This document shows positions 33,311-42,685 of a stretch of 64,000 nucleotides of DNA, piece by piece (within the stretch, counting starts at the first letter, position 1; each line of letters begins with the position of its first letter). The DNA is from Saprospiraceae bacterium. Its GTDB lineage: Bacteria; Bacteroidota; Bacteroidia; Chitinophagales; Saprospiraceae. The stretch lies in contig JALHRR010000028.1 of NCBI GenBank assembly GCA_022841345.1, positions 1-64,000 of the forward strand, read 5' to 3'. The notes beneath the pieces are model-generated. The model did no database searches. It had not been told where the DNA came from and was given only the letters and a program-made list of their open reading frames with translations. A program made the position numbers and the translations under genes.

Positions 33311-35146
33311 TTGGCCAAACAGATCAACACCGAAACAAAAACCGAAACACTTACCTGGAAAGAGAAAACACAGGCACTCCGCTACATCCCTCCCTTTCTG
33401 CGCATGATTTGGAAAACCTCACCATATATGGTGCTGGCCAACCTTATTTGCAGATTATTCAAGTCCGTGCTGCCGGCATTAATCCTTTATGTAGGCAAAC
33501 TGATCATAGATGAAGCTATTCTGCAATACAATCTGACAGAAAAAGATCTCGACTATATTTATATGCTGGTTGCCGCTGAATTACTTCTGGTAGTTTTTTC
33601 TGAATTTCTGGCCCGTCAGATAAGTTTGCTGGATAGTCTCGTGGGGGATCTTTTTTCAAATGCCAGCTCCGTCAGAATCATGCAACATGCTGCCTTGCTG
33701 GATTTGTCTCAGTTTGAAGATGCCGCATTTTATGACAAAATGGAGCGGGCCAGAAGACAAACTGTAGGCAGATCCGTTTTGCTTTCACAATTGCTGAGTC
33801 AACTCCAGGATATTGTGACCATCTTTTTCCTGGGGGTAGGTTTGGTATTTTTGATTCCCTGGCTGATTCCTATTTTGCTGATTTCTGTGATTCCATCATT
33901 TCTCGGAGAGACACATTTCAACGCAAAGAGCTACTCCCTTACAAGAAACTGGACGCCTAAAAGACGGGAACTGGATTATCTGCGGTATATAGGGGCCAGT
34001 AATGAGACTGCAAAGGAGATTAAAATATTTGGCTTGTCGGACTTCATCACCAATCGGTTTTCAGAGGTAGCAGACAAATACTATGAAGAAAATAAGAAAC
34101 TGGCTATCAATCGGTTCAGGTGGGGAATTGCGCTGAGCTTTATCGGAACAGCAGGATACTATGGAGCATATGTTATCATATTAATGCAAACGGTAAATGG
34201 CAGCATCACTATTGGGGATCTTGCATTTTTATCCGGTTCATTCAGCAAAATGAAGTCTACGATGGAAGGAATTCTGAGTAAGTTTTCAAGCATGGCAGAG
34301 AGCGCATTATACTTGCAGGACTTCTTTGATTTTTTCAAAATTGAACCAAAAATCTTTTCCCCGGAGCAAAGTATTCCATTTCCTTCTCCTATTTTGGAGG
34401 GATTTGTATTTGAGAATGTTGGTTTTAAATATGATAATGCTGAAAAATGGGCATTGAGACATCTGAATCTGACACTCCGCAAAGGAGAAAAATTGGCTTT
34501 GGTAGGGGAAAATGGTTCAGGCAAAACCACACTCACAAAGCTTCTTGCGCGATTATACGATCCTACAGAAGGCAGAATTTTGCTGGATGGAATTGATCTG
34601 AAATTATATGATCCTGCTGATTTGAGAAAATCTATAGGAGTGATTTTCCAGGATTTTGTCCGTTTCCAGATGTTATCATCGGATAATATTGCCGTAGGTA
34701 AAATTGATGAAAAGAATAATCCGGAAGCCATCATTGAAGCTGCACAGCTCAGTCTGGCTGATGAAGTAATTGAATCTTTGCCCAAAAAATATGAACAAAT
34801 GATTGGCCGACGCTTTGATGATGGAGTCGATCTTTCAGGAGGACAATGGCAAAAAATTGCATTGGGAAGAGCATACATGCGGGATGCACAAGTGATTATT
34901 CTGGACGAACCCACAGCAGCACTCGATGCCCGGGCCGAACATGAAGTATTTCTGAGATTCTCTGAATTGACCAAAGGAAAAACTTCTGTCCTCATCTCCC
35001 ACCGCTTCTCCACAGTCCGCATGGCTGACAGAATCCTCGTTCTGCACGAAGGTCAGCTCGAAGAATCAGGCTCTCATGAAGAATTACTGGAAAATAACGG
35101 CAAATATGCTGAGCTATTCAGATTGCAGGCGAGGGGGTATTTGTAA
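33311..35146 (+). CDS. ABC exporter, fused permease and ATPase
   Basis: 611-residue half-transporter. Six membrane helices occupy roughly 40-320. The nucleotide-binding domain (about 360-611) has Walker A LVGENGSGKTTLTKLL, signature DLSGGQWQKIALGRAYM, Walker B VIILDEPTAALD and the switch histidine in LISHRFSTVRMADRI. As a type IV exporter half it should homodimerise in the inner membrane. The substrate is unknown. The frame begins with TTG at 33311. The next ATG is at about residue 33 and would remove TWKEKTQALRYIPPF, which looks conserved, so the TTG start is preferred. Confidence 0.88.
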   Translation: MAKQINTETKTETLTWKEKTQALRYIPPFLRMIWKTSPYMVLANLICRLFKSVLPALILYVGKLIIDEAILQYNLTEKDLDYIYMLVAAELLLVVFSEFLARQISLLDSLVGDLFSNASSVRIMQHAALLDLSQFEDAAFYDKMERARRQTVGRSVLLSQLLSQLQDIVTIFFLGVGLVFLIPWLIPILLISVIPSFLGETHFNAKSYSLTRNWTPKRRELDYLRYIGASNETAKEIKIFGLSDFITNRFSEVADKYYEENKKLAINRFRWGIALSFIGTAGYYGAYVIILMQTVNGSITIGDLAFLSGSFSKMKSTMEGILSKFSSMAESALYLQDFFDFFKIEPKIFSPEQSIPFPSPILEGFVFENVGFKYDNAEKWALRHLNLTLRKGEKLALVGENGSGKTTLTKLLARLYDPTEGRILLDGIDLKLYDPADLRKSIGVIFQDFVRFQMLSSDNIAVGKIDEKNNPEAIIEAAQLSLADEVIESLPKKYEQMIGRRFDDGVDLSGGQWQKIALGRAYMRDAQVIILDEPTAALDARAEHEVFLRFSELTKGKTSVLISHRFSTVRMADRILVLHEGQLEESGSHEELLENNGKYAELFRLQARGYL

Positions 35147-35242
35147 TCATTGATAGTTTTTTCATTACATCATTTTCTAATTTCCAGGACTTTTCGAATT
35201 GAATTTCAATCAAGGTGAAATAAAATATTAACCATCAATATT

Positions 35243-35250
35243 TACGTTTG
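35243..35250 (+). promoter_or_regulatory. -7 element of the WYL regulator
   Basis: TACGTTTG fits TAnnTTTG, 55 nt upstream of the ATG at 35306. No TTG is seen at the expected upstream distance. Confidence 0.4.
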
Positions 35251-35305
35251 TGGACTGTTAGAAATTGCAATTTGATGTATCTTCAATTTAAATTTTCTCC
35301 CCTTC

Positions 35306-36277
35306 ATGAACCGATTTGACCGAATCACAGCCATCCTGATCCATCTTCAATCCAGAAAAATTGTCACTTCCCAGCATCTTTCTGATCGATTTAGAGTCAG
35401 TCAAAGAACCATTTACAGAGATATCAGAACGCTCGAAGAAGCGGGAGTACCTATCATCAGTGAAGCAGGGGTGGGATACAGTATTATGGATGGATACCGT
35501 TTGCCACCCGTCATGTTTACCCGTGAAGAAGCTGTCAGCATGGTGACTGCAGAAAAATTGATGGATAAAATGGTGGATAAAGTGTTGGGAGAACATTATC
35601 AGTCAGCAATGTACAAAGTGAGAGCAGTTCTGAAACATTCTGAAAAAGAATGGCTTCAATTGCTGGAATCTCAAATCCAAATTTTCCCCGGTCATTCACC
35701 TGTCAATTCAAAAATCCCCAATACGCTGGAATTGATTCTTAAGAGCATTGCCGAACAAAAAGTAGTTCATCTCAGATACAAAGCCTTCATGGCGGATGAT
35801 CCAAGTGACAGAGTAATTGAACCTGTCGGAATTTTTCATGAAAATCAATTTTGGTATGTTTTTGCATTTTGCCAAACAAGACAGGATTACAGACAGTTCA
35901 GAGCAGACAGAATGGAACAGCTTAGATTGAGTGACACTTCTTTCACCCGGACACATGAAGATCTTGAACACTACCGGAAGAAAAAATTTGCATATAGTTC
36001 TGATAAGGAGGAAATTACTTTGCTCGTTCCGGCTTCGGTTTACCGGTACATTCATGCACAGAGCAAATACTTCGGTGTCATCCGTGAGAAGAAAATCGGT
36101 AAATCTGTAGAGATGACTTTTCTGCACGAAGTAGACTGTGATGGAATGGCGAGGTGGTATCTGATGTATGCAGACACAGTACAAATCATTGGTCCTGAAT
36201 CATTTAAATATCATGTGGAAGATTTGCTGGAAAAAATTCAAAAAAAATTGAAAATCTCTGAGCCCATACTGACATAA
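35306..36277 (+). CDS. YafY-type HTH and WYL-domain transcription regulator
   Basis: 323 residues. The N-terminal winged helix (about 1-60) has SQHLSDRFRVSQRTIYRDIR. A WYL domain (about 145-235) contains KVVHLRYKA, EPVGIFHENQFWYVFAFC and RQFRADRMEQLRLSD. A WCX C-terminal extension follows (about 240-320). WYL proteins usually sense nucleic acids or small ligands and regulate nearby genes. The DinB gene lies 54 bp downstream in the same direction, an arrangement often seen for YafY regulators, so co-expression is likely. Confidence 0.9.
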   Translation: MNRFDRITAILIHLQSRKIVTSQHLSDRFRVSQRTIYRDIRTLEEAGVPIISEAGVGYSIMDGYRLPPVMFTREEAVSMVTAEKLMDKMVDKVLGEHYQSAMYKVRAVLKHSEKEWLQLLESQIQIFPGHSPVNSKIPNTLELILKSIAEQKVVHLRYKAFMADDPSDRVIEPVGIFHENQFWYVFAFCQTRQDYRQFRADRMEQLRLSDTSFTRTHEDLEHYRKKKFAYSSDKEEITLLVPASVYRYIHAQSKYFGVIREKKIGKSVEMTFLHEVDCDGMARWYLMYADTVQIIGPESFKYHVEDLLEKIQKKLKISEPILT

Positions 36278-36331
36278 GGCTGTCATCTCTGTATAAGTTC
36301 TTTGTGTCATCATCAATAAAATTAAAAGATC

Positions 36332-36820
36332 ATGACAATCATTGAAACGTTTAGAAGAGAACTGGAGAACGAAGCAATTGCCACCCGCAAAATGCTGGAG
36401 AGAATCCCCGAAGATAAATATGACTTTCAACCGCACGAGAAAAGCATGGATATGCAGCGACTTGCCAATCATATTGCAGACCTGCCCTACTGGATCAGAA
36501 TGTCCCTTCATCTCAATGAGCTTGATTTTGCAAAGAACCCTTACAAGCCTACGGCCTACCAAGGTGGGGCTTTACTCCATTATTTTGAAGAAGGATTGAA
36601 AGATGCTCTCGCAAGTTTTGACGAAGCCAATGATGATATGTTGCCAGAATCATGGATTCTCAGAGATGGTGATACTATCTTTGTTGACAGCAACAAACTT
36701 GATACTGTGCGTATGTCCATCAGTCAGATTATTCATCACAGGGCTCAGTTAGGAGTGTATCTTCGATTATTGGATGTTCCGATTCCGGGGAGTTATGGCC
36801 CGAGTGCGGATGGGGAGTAG
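36332..36820 (+). CDS. DinB-family protein (YfiT-like)
   Basis: 162 residues forming a four-helix-bundle DinB domain. Potential metal ligands are the histidine in LANHIADLPYW and the pair in SQIIHHRAQLGVYLRLLDVP, the standard three-histidine arrangement. The ending IPGSYGPSADG is typical of DinB proteins next to YafY regulators. The family includes thiol-dependent transferases such as bacillithiol S-transferase. The substrate here is unknown. Confidence 0.85.
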   Translation: MTIIETFRRELENEAIATRKMLERIPEDKYDFQPHEKSMDMQRLANHIADLPYWIRMSLHLNELDFAKNPYKPTAYQGGALLHYFEEGLKDALASFDEANDDMLPESWILRDGDTIFVDSNKLDTVRMSISQIIHHRAQLGVYLRLLDVPIPGSYGPSADGE

Positions 36821-36857
36821 GTGTGGGTGTTGTAAAGGGGATGGTGTCGTAAACCCG

Positions 36858-36969
36858 GTGACATCTTGCGACGCTTCGCTTGCAAGGTGACATCTTTTTG
36901 CTAACGCAAAAAGGTGACGCCTCCGGAATAAATTGAATGCTATGCATCCAATTTATTTCGGAGGTGACA
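36858..36969 (+). repeat. Tandem hairpin array punctuated by GTGAC (locus C)
   Basis: GTGAC copies at 36858, 36887, 36914 and 36964 bracket three hairpins. Arms are CTTGC/GCAAG (36865-36869/36882-36886), CTTTTTGC/GCAAAAAG (36894-36901/36906-36913) and a 15-bp stem 36921-36935/36949-36963 with one G-T pair. Inside the last is an inner ATGC/GCAT stem. The sequence after the last GTGAC resembles that of locus B. Confidence 0.75.
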
Positions 36970-37116
36970 GCTAGCGCATAAGACTTGCAGGCTCTTATTG
37001 CTATGCCAGACACTCAAAATCCAGAAGTGGCGGCTTACTTGCAGCTTGCAGCTTGAGGCTTGCAGCTTCTTCTCTCCTGTTGTTTTCTCGAAGCCCGAGG
37101 CTCGTACCTTTCTTTC

Positions 37117-37171
37117 CGGCTGTTTCCGATTCAACGCTTCGCCGCTTTAACGAGGCTGTTTAACGGCTGTT
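37117..37171 (+). repeat. Dispersed GGCTGTT/CGATTAA unit, copy 1
   Basis: Runs CCGGCTGTTTCCGATT...CGCTTCGCCGCTTTAACGAG...GGCTGTT. It is related to copies at 49090, 49229, 61188 and 61324, all on the plus strand and intergenic. Confidence 0.65.
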
Positions 37172-37476
37172 CTTCTGAAGCTTGAAACCTTTTCCAAGTT
37201 GTTCCTCACAACCACCAATTTGCAAGTTTTCCGTAAATTGAAGCAAGAAATATACATTTCAAAAATAGTCCGCATTCAAATTTGACATCTAAAACTGGCG
37301 AATTTAATCCAACTCCCACCCCGGCTGTTTGGCTGTTACTTGCAGCTTGAGGCTTGCAGCTTGCATCCCGGCTGTTCGCCAACGGCCAAAAGCCAAAAGC
37401 TAACTGCTTCTTGTTATCCACTTGTTAAGTGACAAAAATCACATAAATACGATTCAGATTGTATTAATTTTGCAGC

Positions 37477-38427
37477 ATGAAACGAGTATTGCTGCTTTTC
37501 TCTGTGATATTTGCTTTGGGATGGAGTCTGTCCAGCGAGCAAGCTACACCAGATCCGGTCACTCCTGATGAATTGGGTGAAATACTTTTCAATGATCCCA
37601 TTCTGTCATTGGATTCTACAATCAGTTGTGCCAGTTGTCACAGGCCGGAATTTGCATTTTCGGATACTACTGCATTTAGTTTGGGTGTAGGAGGGCATTT
37701 GACACGACGCAATGCCCCATCCATCATGAATACATTGTCACGCGATGCGCTGATGTGGGATGGAAGAGCTGCCACATTGGAAGATCAGGCTTTACTGCCA
37801 CTTGAGCATCCTGGAGAAATGAATATGCCTAGAGATTCGGCAATCGCCAGACTCAATCGTACGCCCAGATATAAAAGATGGTTTAATCAGATGTACAAAA
37901 GGGATGCAGATGTCAAATTGCTTTGTGCATCTATTGCTTACTTTCAGAGAAGGCTGGAAACATCAGATACACCACATGACAGATGGCTGGCAGACAGAAC
38001 TCCGGGATTGACTGAGCAGCAAATCAGAGGACGCAGCATATTTTTTGGAAAGGGTAATTGCCTGGAATGTCATTTTACACCTGATTTTACCGGTGATGAA
38101 TTTAAAAATGTAGGGCTTTTTAATGGAAAAAATTTAGACGATCCCGGACGTTTTGATGCCACTAAGGATTCCACAGATCTTGGAAAATTTAAAGTTCCGG
38201 GATTAAGAAACGTGGCTATCACTGCACCATATATGCACAATGGAATGTTTAAAACTTTGGAAGAAGTCGTGGACTTTTATAATGACACAGAAGCCATAGT
38301 TCCAAACGCAATCAACAGAGATACTCTTATTAAAAAGCTGGATCTGAATGTTCAGGAAAAAGCTGATTTAGTTGCATTTTTAAAATCCCTTACGGATGAC
38401 AGATTTGCGCATCTGCTGGTAGAGTAA
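37477..38427 (+). CDS. Di-haem cytochrome c peroxidase / MauG family protein
   Basis: 316 residues. A signal peptide (about 1-20) precedes two haem c motifs, CASCH (ISCASCHRPEFAFSD) and CLECH (GNCLECHFTPDF). Also visible are NAPSIMNTLSRDALMWDGRA and the distal part KVPGLRNVAITAPYMHNGMF. Length and motif layout match compact CCP/MauG proteins, and it lacks the insertion of the larger paralogue at 30.1 kb. It is convergent with a TonB-dependent receptor five bases away, which may or may not be functional linkage. Confidence 0.9.
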   Translation: MKRVLLLFSVIFALGWSLSSEQATPDPVTPDELGEILFNDPILSLDSTISCASCHRPEFAFSDTTAFSLGVGGHLTRRNAPSIMNTLSRDALMWDGRAATLEDQALLPLEHPGEMNMPRDSAIARLNRTPRYKRWFNQMYKRDADVKLLCASIAYFQRRLETSDTPHDRWLADRTPGLTEQQIRGRSIFFGKGNCLECHFTPDFTGDEFKNVGLFNGKNLDDPGRFDATKDSTDLGKFKVPGLRNVAITAPYMHNGMFKTLEEVVDFYNDTEAIVPNAINRDTLIKKLDLNVQEKADLVAFLKSLTDDRFAHLLVE

Positions 38428-38432
38428 AGTTA

Positions 38433-40727
38433 TTATATATCTACATCCAGCCTCACTGTGAGGTTTCTCGGCCCTTCCAGTAATCCCGGTCGTAAACTGT
38501 ACTCCCTGTTTAAGGCATTTTTAAGCAATACACTGGCTTTCAGATTCCGCGTAAATTTCCAGGATGCCCGAAAATCGACAACGACAAAACCTCTGTTATT
38601 CTCATTTCTGTACACTTTTAAACCAGGCACCACCAGTTCCTCTAAAATCGCATCAATATTTTCCATATTACTATTGTAATTAACTGAAAAACCCGCTCTA
38701 AGCCTATCAGATCCTGTCTCTATATCCAACTTAAAAGTATGCTGAAAACGATATTTTAAAATGTTGCGCTTTGCAGATGAGGTGAATGAATCCTGCTCTG
38801 TAAATGTTCGGTATCTCGGATCCAGATAAGTGTAACCGGTAAGGATTATAGTTTCCAATCCTCCAATTTTTCCTGCACCGGAAATATTCATATCTACTCC
38901 TCTGATTCTGGTATCTCCAATGTTTTGGGATTGGAATCCAAATTGAAAATCAGGCGTCACTGTAAACACAAATTCCATCATATTGTCATACTCCTGAATA
39001 AATCCGGCGATATCGAAGAAACCTTTCCAATTCCCTAATTGCAATCCCTGCTTGAAACCAATCTCAGCAGTCCAGCCAGTCTCTGATTCAAGAGCAGGAT
39101 TTGGAAATACATTTACAGATCCAAAGGGTGTATTGATGAATCGTTCAGCTACCGTGGGAAATCTATATCCTTGTCCATATGCAGCCCGGATGAAGGAATA
39201 TTTTGCTAACTGGTAGTTTGCCCCTGCCCTCATCACCGGTCTGGTCTGTTTATTGACTCCTCCTGGTATCACAAAATCGCCGACGAGCTCAGGGCTTCTC
39301 ATTTCATTGTATTCTACTCTTGTTCCCAGGCTGAGATTCAATCTGTCAAAAAACTTCTTTTCAAGTTGAAGGTATGCTGCAAGATTTGTAGAACGATAGG
39401 TGGTATCTCCATACAATTCTGCAGTCGTTGCAGTACCCTGATACACCAGTCCACTTGCTATTACAAGATCAAATTTTTCAAATGTTTTTAAATATTGATA
39501 CTCTGCATAGTACAAATCTGAGCGATTGGATCGGTTATCATTGTTTCTGTTGTCGATATAATTGTAACGGCTAATGATTTTGTGCCGGCTACCTGCTTTG
39601 TCAAAATAAGTCAGATATGGATCTATATTGAACCTCAATCGATTGGAAATATTAAGAACATCGGGTGCCGGCTGGAAAGCCCCGGCCTGAGCATCCTTCC
39701 AGTAAAAAAAATCAGAGGAGCTTCCCGGATTGAAATTACTGTTCAGACCAATAATTAAATTATCTCTTAGCCTGTATCTCAAATTGGCTGAAAGTCTGCC
39801 ATATTTACTATAAGTGCTTTGATTAAAACTTTCTCTATTGCGATAAAATCCATTCAACACAACATCCAGTCTATTGTATTTCCGTTTGTGCAAAATGCTC
39901 AAACCGGTTTCATAAGGAGCTTTTCCCCACCACTTTTTTGCAGGGTCCGCAGGGTCCATGAAATGTGTGTAGTAAATCATCGCTTTTGTCTCGGACTGCT
40001 CTGTTGGATATCCGGTCAGTACATTAATAATTCCATTCAGAGCTGAAGACCCATACAAAACAGAAGAAGCACCTTTCAGAATTTCAATTCTGGAGATATT
40101 CTCGATCGGAAAATCATTCCAGTTGGTTGTTCCGGCATCCGCTTGCAATGCCGGGATATCGTCCAATAATATCAAAACTCTGCTTCCTGCTCCATATGAA
40201 TATCCTGAACCTCCGCGAATATTAGCTTGGCCATCAATGATATCTACTCCGGGCATTTTTTGGAGTACCTGGTCCAGGGCAGTTGTATTCGTGCTGTTGA
40301 GCAGTTGAGGTCTTATGACTTCCAGCGACACAGTTACCTCCCCAAAAGGCTTATCATACCGGCCACTCGTGACAGTGGTGGTTGTGAGTATATTTTCAGC
40401 TATTTCCATATCAAATATCATCTCCGTAGTGGATCCTGCCTGTATGCTAAGCTTTGAAAGCAATGGAACATAGCCTACCAAACTCATTTTAGAAGAATAT
40501 TCACCTGCAGGCAGGCTTAATTCAAATTCTCCCAATTCATCTGTGACAGCGTAAAAGGAGTCCACTTCAATGATGACCCCAATCAGCGGAGATTGATCCG
40601 ATTTATCTTTCACCTGACCTTTTAGAGTACCTGGATTTGTTTGGGCAAAAGAAATATTGAATGCGAAAAAGGCAGTAATTACAAGTAAGAAGTTAGAGCA
40701 ATCAAAACAATACTTTCTCAGAGACAT
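38433..40727 (-). CDS. TonB-dependent outer-membrane receptor
   Basis: 764 residues. A signal peptide ending SFAQT precedes a carboxypeptidase-regulatory-like domain (about 32-115; GTLKGQVKDKSDQSPLIGV). A plug follows (about 125-240; LDQVLQKMPGVDIIDGQANI, then IEILKGASSVLYGSSALNG). A 22-strand beta-barrel ends in LTVRLDVDI. It takes up a ligand across the outer membrane using TonB energy. No SusD partner is adjacent, so an iron, cobalamin or metal-complex substrate is more likely than a glycan. This is inference. Confidence 0.92.
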   Translation of the reverse strand: MSLRKYCFDCSNFLLVITAFFAFNISFAQTNPGTLKGQVKDKSDQSPLIGVIIEVDSFYAVTDELGEFELSLPAGEYSSKMSLVGYVPLLSKLSIQAGSTTEMIFDMEIAENILTTTTVTSGRYDKPFGEVTVSLEVIRPQLLNSTNTTALDQVLQKMPGVDIIDGQANIRGGSGYSYGAGSRVLILLDDIPALQADAGTTNWNDFPIENISRIEILKGASSVLYGSSALNGIINVLTGYPTEQSETKAMIYYTHFMDPADPAKKWWGKAPYETGLSILHKRKYNRLDVVLNGFYRNRESFNQSTYSKYGRLSANLRYRLRDNLIIGLNSNFNPGSSSDFFYWKDAQAGAFQPAPDVLNISNRLRFNIDPYLTYFDKAGSRHKIISRYNYIDNRNNDNRSNRSDLYYAEYQYLKTFEKFDLVIASGLVYQGTATTAELYGDTTYRSTNLAAYLQLEKKFFDRLNLSLGTRVEYNEMRSPELVGDFVIPGGVNKQTRPVMRAGANYQLAKYSFIRAAYGQGYRFPTVAERFINTPFGSVNVFPNPALESETGWTAEIGFKQGLQLGNWKGFFDIAGFIQEYDNMMEFVFTVTPDFQFGFQSQNIGDTRIRGVDMNISGAGKIGGLETIILTGYTYLDPRYRTFTEQDSFTSSAKRNILKYRFQHTFKLDIETGSDRLRAGFSVNYNSNMENIDAILEELVVPGLKVYRNENNRGFVVVDFRASWKFTRNLKASVLLKNALNREYSLRPGLLEGPRNLTVRLDVDI

Positions 40728-40927
40728 AAGCTGAATACTTTAATACCGTGATCAAATTCCTGAGCAGAAATATAAATGTAAAACAAGTATTGAAATATCA
40801 GATGTGATTACATTCATAACTCGTAAAATGAGAAAAAAATTAATACTTTCAGAGTTAAAAAAATGCGATCTTTATACCAGAAACCAAAAGACAAAACATT
40901 CCTTTTTCAAATTTGAAATTCCATCGT

Positions 40928-41740
40928 ATGATCCTTCGAGTGTCATTTACTAAACTGTTATTATTATGCATAAGCTGCCTCGCAAGTGCGCAAAATTGTA
41001 TTCCTGATCAATTTTATGCTGATTCTGTAGCAGGCGTTTACCCAAGACCACTTTCCGACCTTTATCCTGATGCAGGTATACAGACTCCGGCGTGCATTGG
41101 AGAGCCATATACCTTTAATTTCACTATCAGGCTGACAGATACAGTGTTAATTGCCGGGAATCAAATTGCCATTAATAGTATCCGATTAAGAACTGCTACT
41201 CCTATCATTGGATTACCGACAGGAATATCATACAGATGTGAGCCCCCGAGTTGCGATATTCCGGCAGAAACGCTTGGATGTATTGAATTATATGGAACTC
41301 CGGAAGCAAGCAACATACCCGGAGAGTATCCTTTAATGATTCGTGTAGAATTGATAACTAACTTTGGAGCCATTCCACTTGATTTTCCAAATGCTGCCAT
41401 TTCTCCCGGCACATACACCCTGCAACTAGGAAATGAAAACGGACCCGATGAATGTATCACTTTATCAACACATAGTCCTTTTGACAAAACTTTTCCCCTC
41501 GAAGTTTACCCTAGTTTTGGCCAGGGAATCGCGATGTTATATCTTCCTGAACTGGAAAGTAAATCAGCCAGCCTTTACGTGTCAGATATGATGGGAAAAA
41601 CTATCCATAAAAGTAAGATATACAGTAGTGGTGAAAAACAAACTTCAGCCATTGATATCAGCAATTATCCGGCCGGTACGTATATCATTCAATTGCAGGA
41701 CGGTATTTTGACTTATAGAACAAAATACATAAAATGGTAA
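40928..41740 (+). CDS. T9SS-secreted protein of unknown function
   Basis: About 270 residues. The ATG at 40928 gives MILRVSFTKLLLLCISCLAS as signal peptide; a TTG five codons earlier is possible. The mature region is cysteine-containing (QNCIPDQF, TPACIGEPY, CEPPSCDIP, LGCIELYG) and has a cadherin/Ig-like look (YTFNFTIRLTDTVLIAG). It ends in a type A T9SS domain: FPLEVYPSFGQGI...SLYVSDMMGKTIHKSKIY...YPAGTYIIQLQ. The expected P-N pair is altered to PSF. Not recognised beyond this. Confidence 0.7.
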   Translation: MILRVSFTKLLLLCISCLASAQNCIPDQFYADSVAGVYPRPLSDLYPDAGIQTPACIGEPYTFNFTIRLTDTVLIAGNQIAINSIRLRTATPIIGLPTGISYRCEPPSCDIPAETLGCIELYGTPEASNIPGEYPLMIRVELITNFGAIPLDFPNAAISPGTYTLQLGNENGPDECITLSTHSPFDKTFPLEVYPSFGQGIAMLYLPELESKSASLYVSDMMGKTIHKSKIYSSGEKQTSAIDISNYPAGTYIIQLQDGILTYRTKYIKW

Positions 41741-41747
41741 GTACAGC

Positions 41748-42311
41748 TTGAAATGTTTGTCTTCATATAGATTAATTTTGCCGATTCTGACAATCATTAT
41801 GTTTTGTCAATGTGCTTCGGAATCAAAAGAACCTGAAATCATTGCAGAACCCATAACTGACTCAGCTATGGATCAACCCTATGATGAAGAAATCCCCTTT
41901 GAATCAATGGATACCATTGGGAGTATAGAATCTTTTGTGCGGAGCACTCTTGACAAATCCGCGATGATGCAGGAAGTTAGCTCCACGCGAAGTAATCTGG
42001 ACTCCCTTCCTGTCAAATATGTGGAATTTCGTGATAGCACGGGAATACGGGTGAGGATTGACTTTATTCCTGTCTCCAGGAATCCAGTAGTTCAATACAC
42101 ATGGATTGGAAATGCAAAAGAATGGCTTTGGCTGGGTAAAAGATTATATTCCGCAACTAATCAAAGAGACTCATTTCAGGAGTGTTTTTACATAAAAAGC
42201 AATCAACCGTTTGCATATCAAAAACAAGATTTATCAGTCAGCAACAAGGATATAAATACTTATTTTCCGGTTGAAGCAATAAACTGGCTTCGCAAAATAG
42301 AGAATGAATAA
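41748..42311 (+). CDS. Hypothetical lipoprotein
   Basis: 187 residues starting at a TTG (41748), seven bases after the previous stop. A second TTG at 41757 is also possible. The signal ends ILTIIMFCQC, a reasonable lipobox. An acidic linker (SKEPEIIAEPITDSAMDQPY) precedes a folded domain of about 120 residues with FRDSTGIRVRIDFIPVSRNP and AKEWLWLGKRLYS. I do not recognise the family. It is probably co-transcribed with the T9SS gene. Confidence 0.55.
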   Translation: MKCLSSYRLILPILTIIMFCQCASESKEPEIIAEPITDSAMDQPYDEEIPFESMDTIGSIESFVRSTLDKSAMMQEVSSTRSNLDSLPVKYVEFRDSTGIRVRIDFIPVSRNPVVQYTWIGNAKEWLWLGKRLYSATNQRDSFQECFYIKSNQPFAYQKQDLSVSNKDINTYFPVEAINWLRKIENE

Positions 42312-42371
42312 AAAATAGATTTTGGCGTTTAATCATTTTGCAAGTTTCTAAACCAAAACCCCTTCTGAATA

Positions 42372-42638
42372 ATGAAAAAATTTTTGATCCTGGTAATTGT
42401 ATTGATAGTCGTTGCAGCTTTAACTAACCCTTCACATTCCAGCCACCGGGAGAAAATTAAAGCAACATTTAAAGAAGATAATCCATTAATTTCAGCAGTT
42501 GGTGGAGGAGAGGTCTATACGAGACTGGTAGATTACCATTCATATATCATTTATTCCAAAACTACATTGGATGATGAAACCGTAAGCACCGGAATATTTG
42601 GTATAGTGTGGGTCAATAATGTACAGATTGAAGAATAA
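42372..42638 (+). CDS. Small exported or anchored protein, DUF4359-like
   Basis: 88 residues. One hydrophobic segment (FLILVIVLIVVAALTNPS) precedes a short soluble part, DYHSYIIYSKTTLDDETVST, ending in a GIFGIVWVNN strand. The pattern is like DUF4359, small single-pass proteins of unknown function. Intergenic spacing (60 bp) and a partial -7 element suggest a separate short transcript. Confidence 0.6.
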   Translation: MKKFLILVIVLIVVAALTNPSHSSHREKIKATFKEDNPLISAVGGGEVYTRLVDYHSYIIYSKTTLDDETVSTGIFGIVWVNNVQIEE

Positions 42639-42685
42639 GCATATAGTTATTCCACTTTGAAAGTTCAAAAATTGAAGTTATCATT

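Larger units (their letters stand above)
36821..37476. other. Repeat-rich gene-free stretch
   Basis: 656 bp containing hairpin array C (36858-36969), GCTTGCAGCTTGAGG-type simple repeats (about 37035-37070 and 37340-37370) and one copy of the dispersed CGATTAA/GGCTGTT unit (37117-37171). TAATTTTG at 37465-37472 is a -7 element only 4 nt before the peroxidase ATG. Confidence 0.6.
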
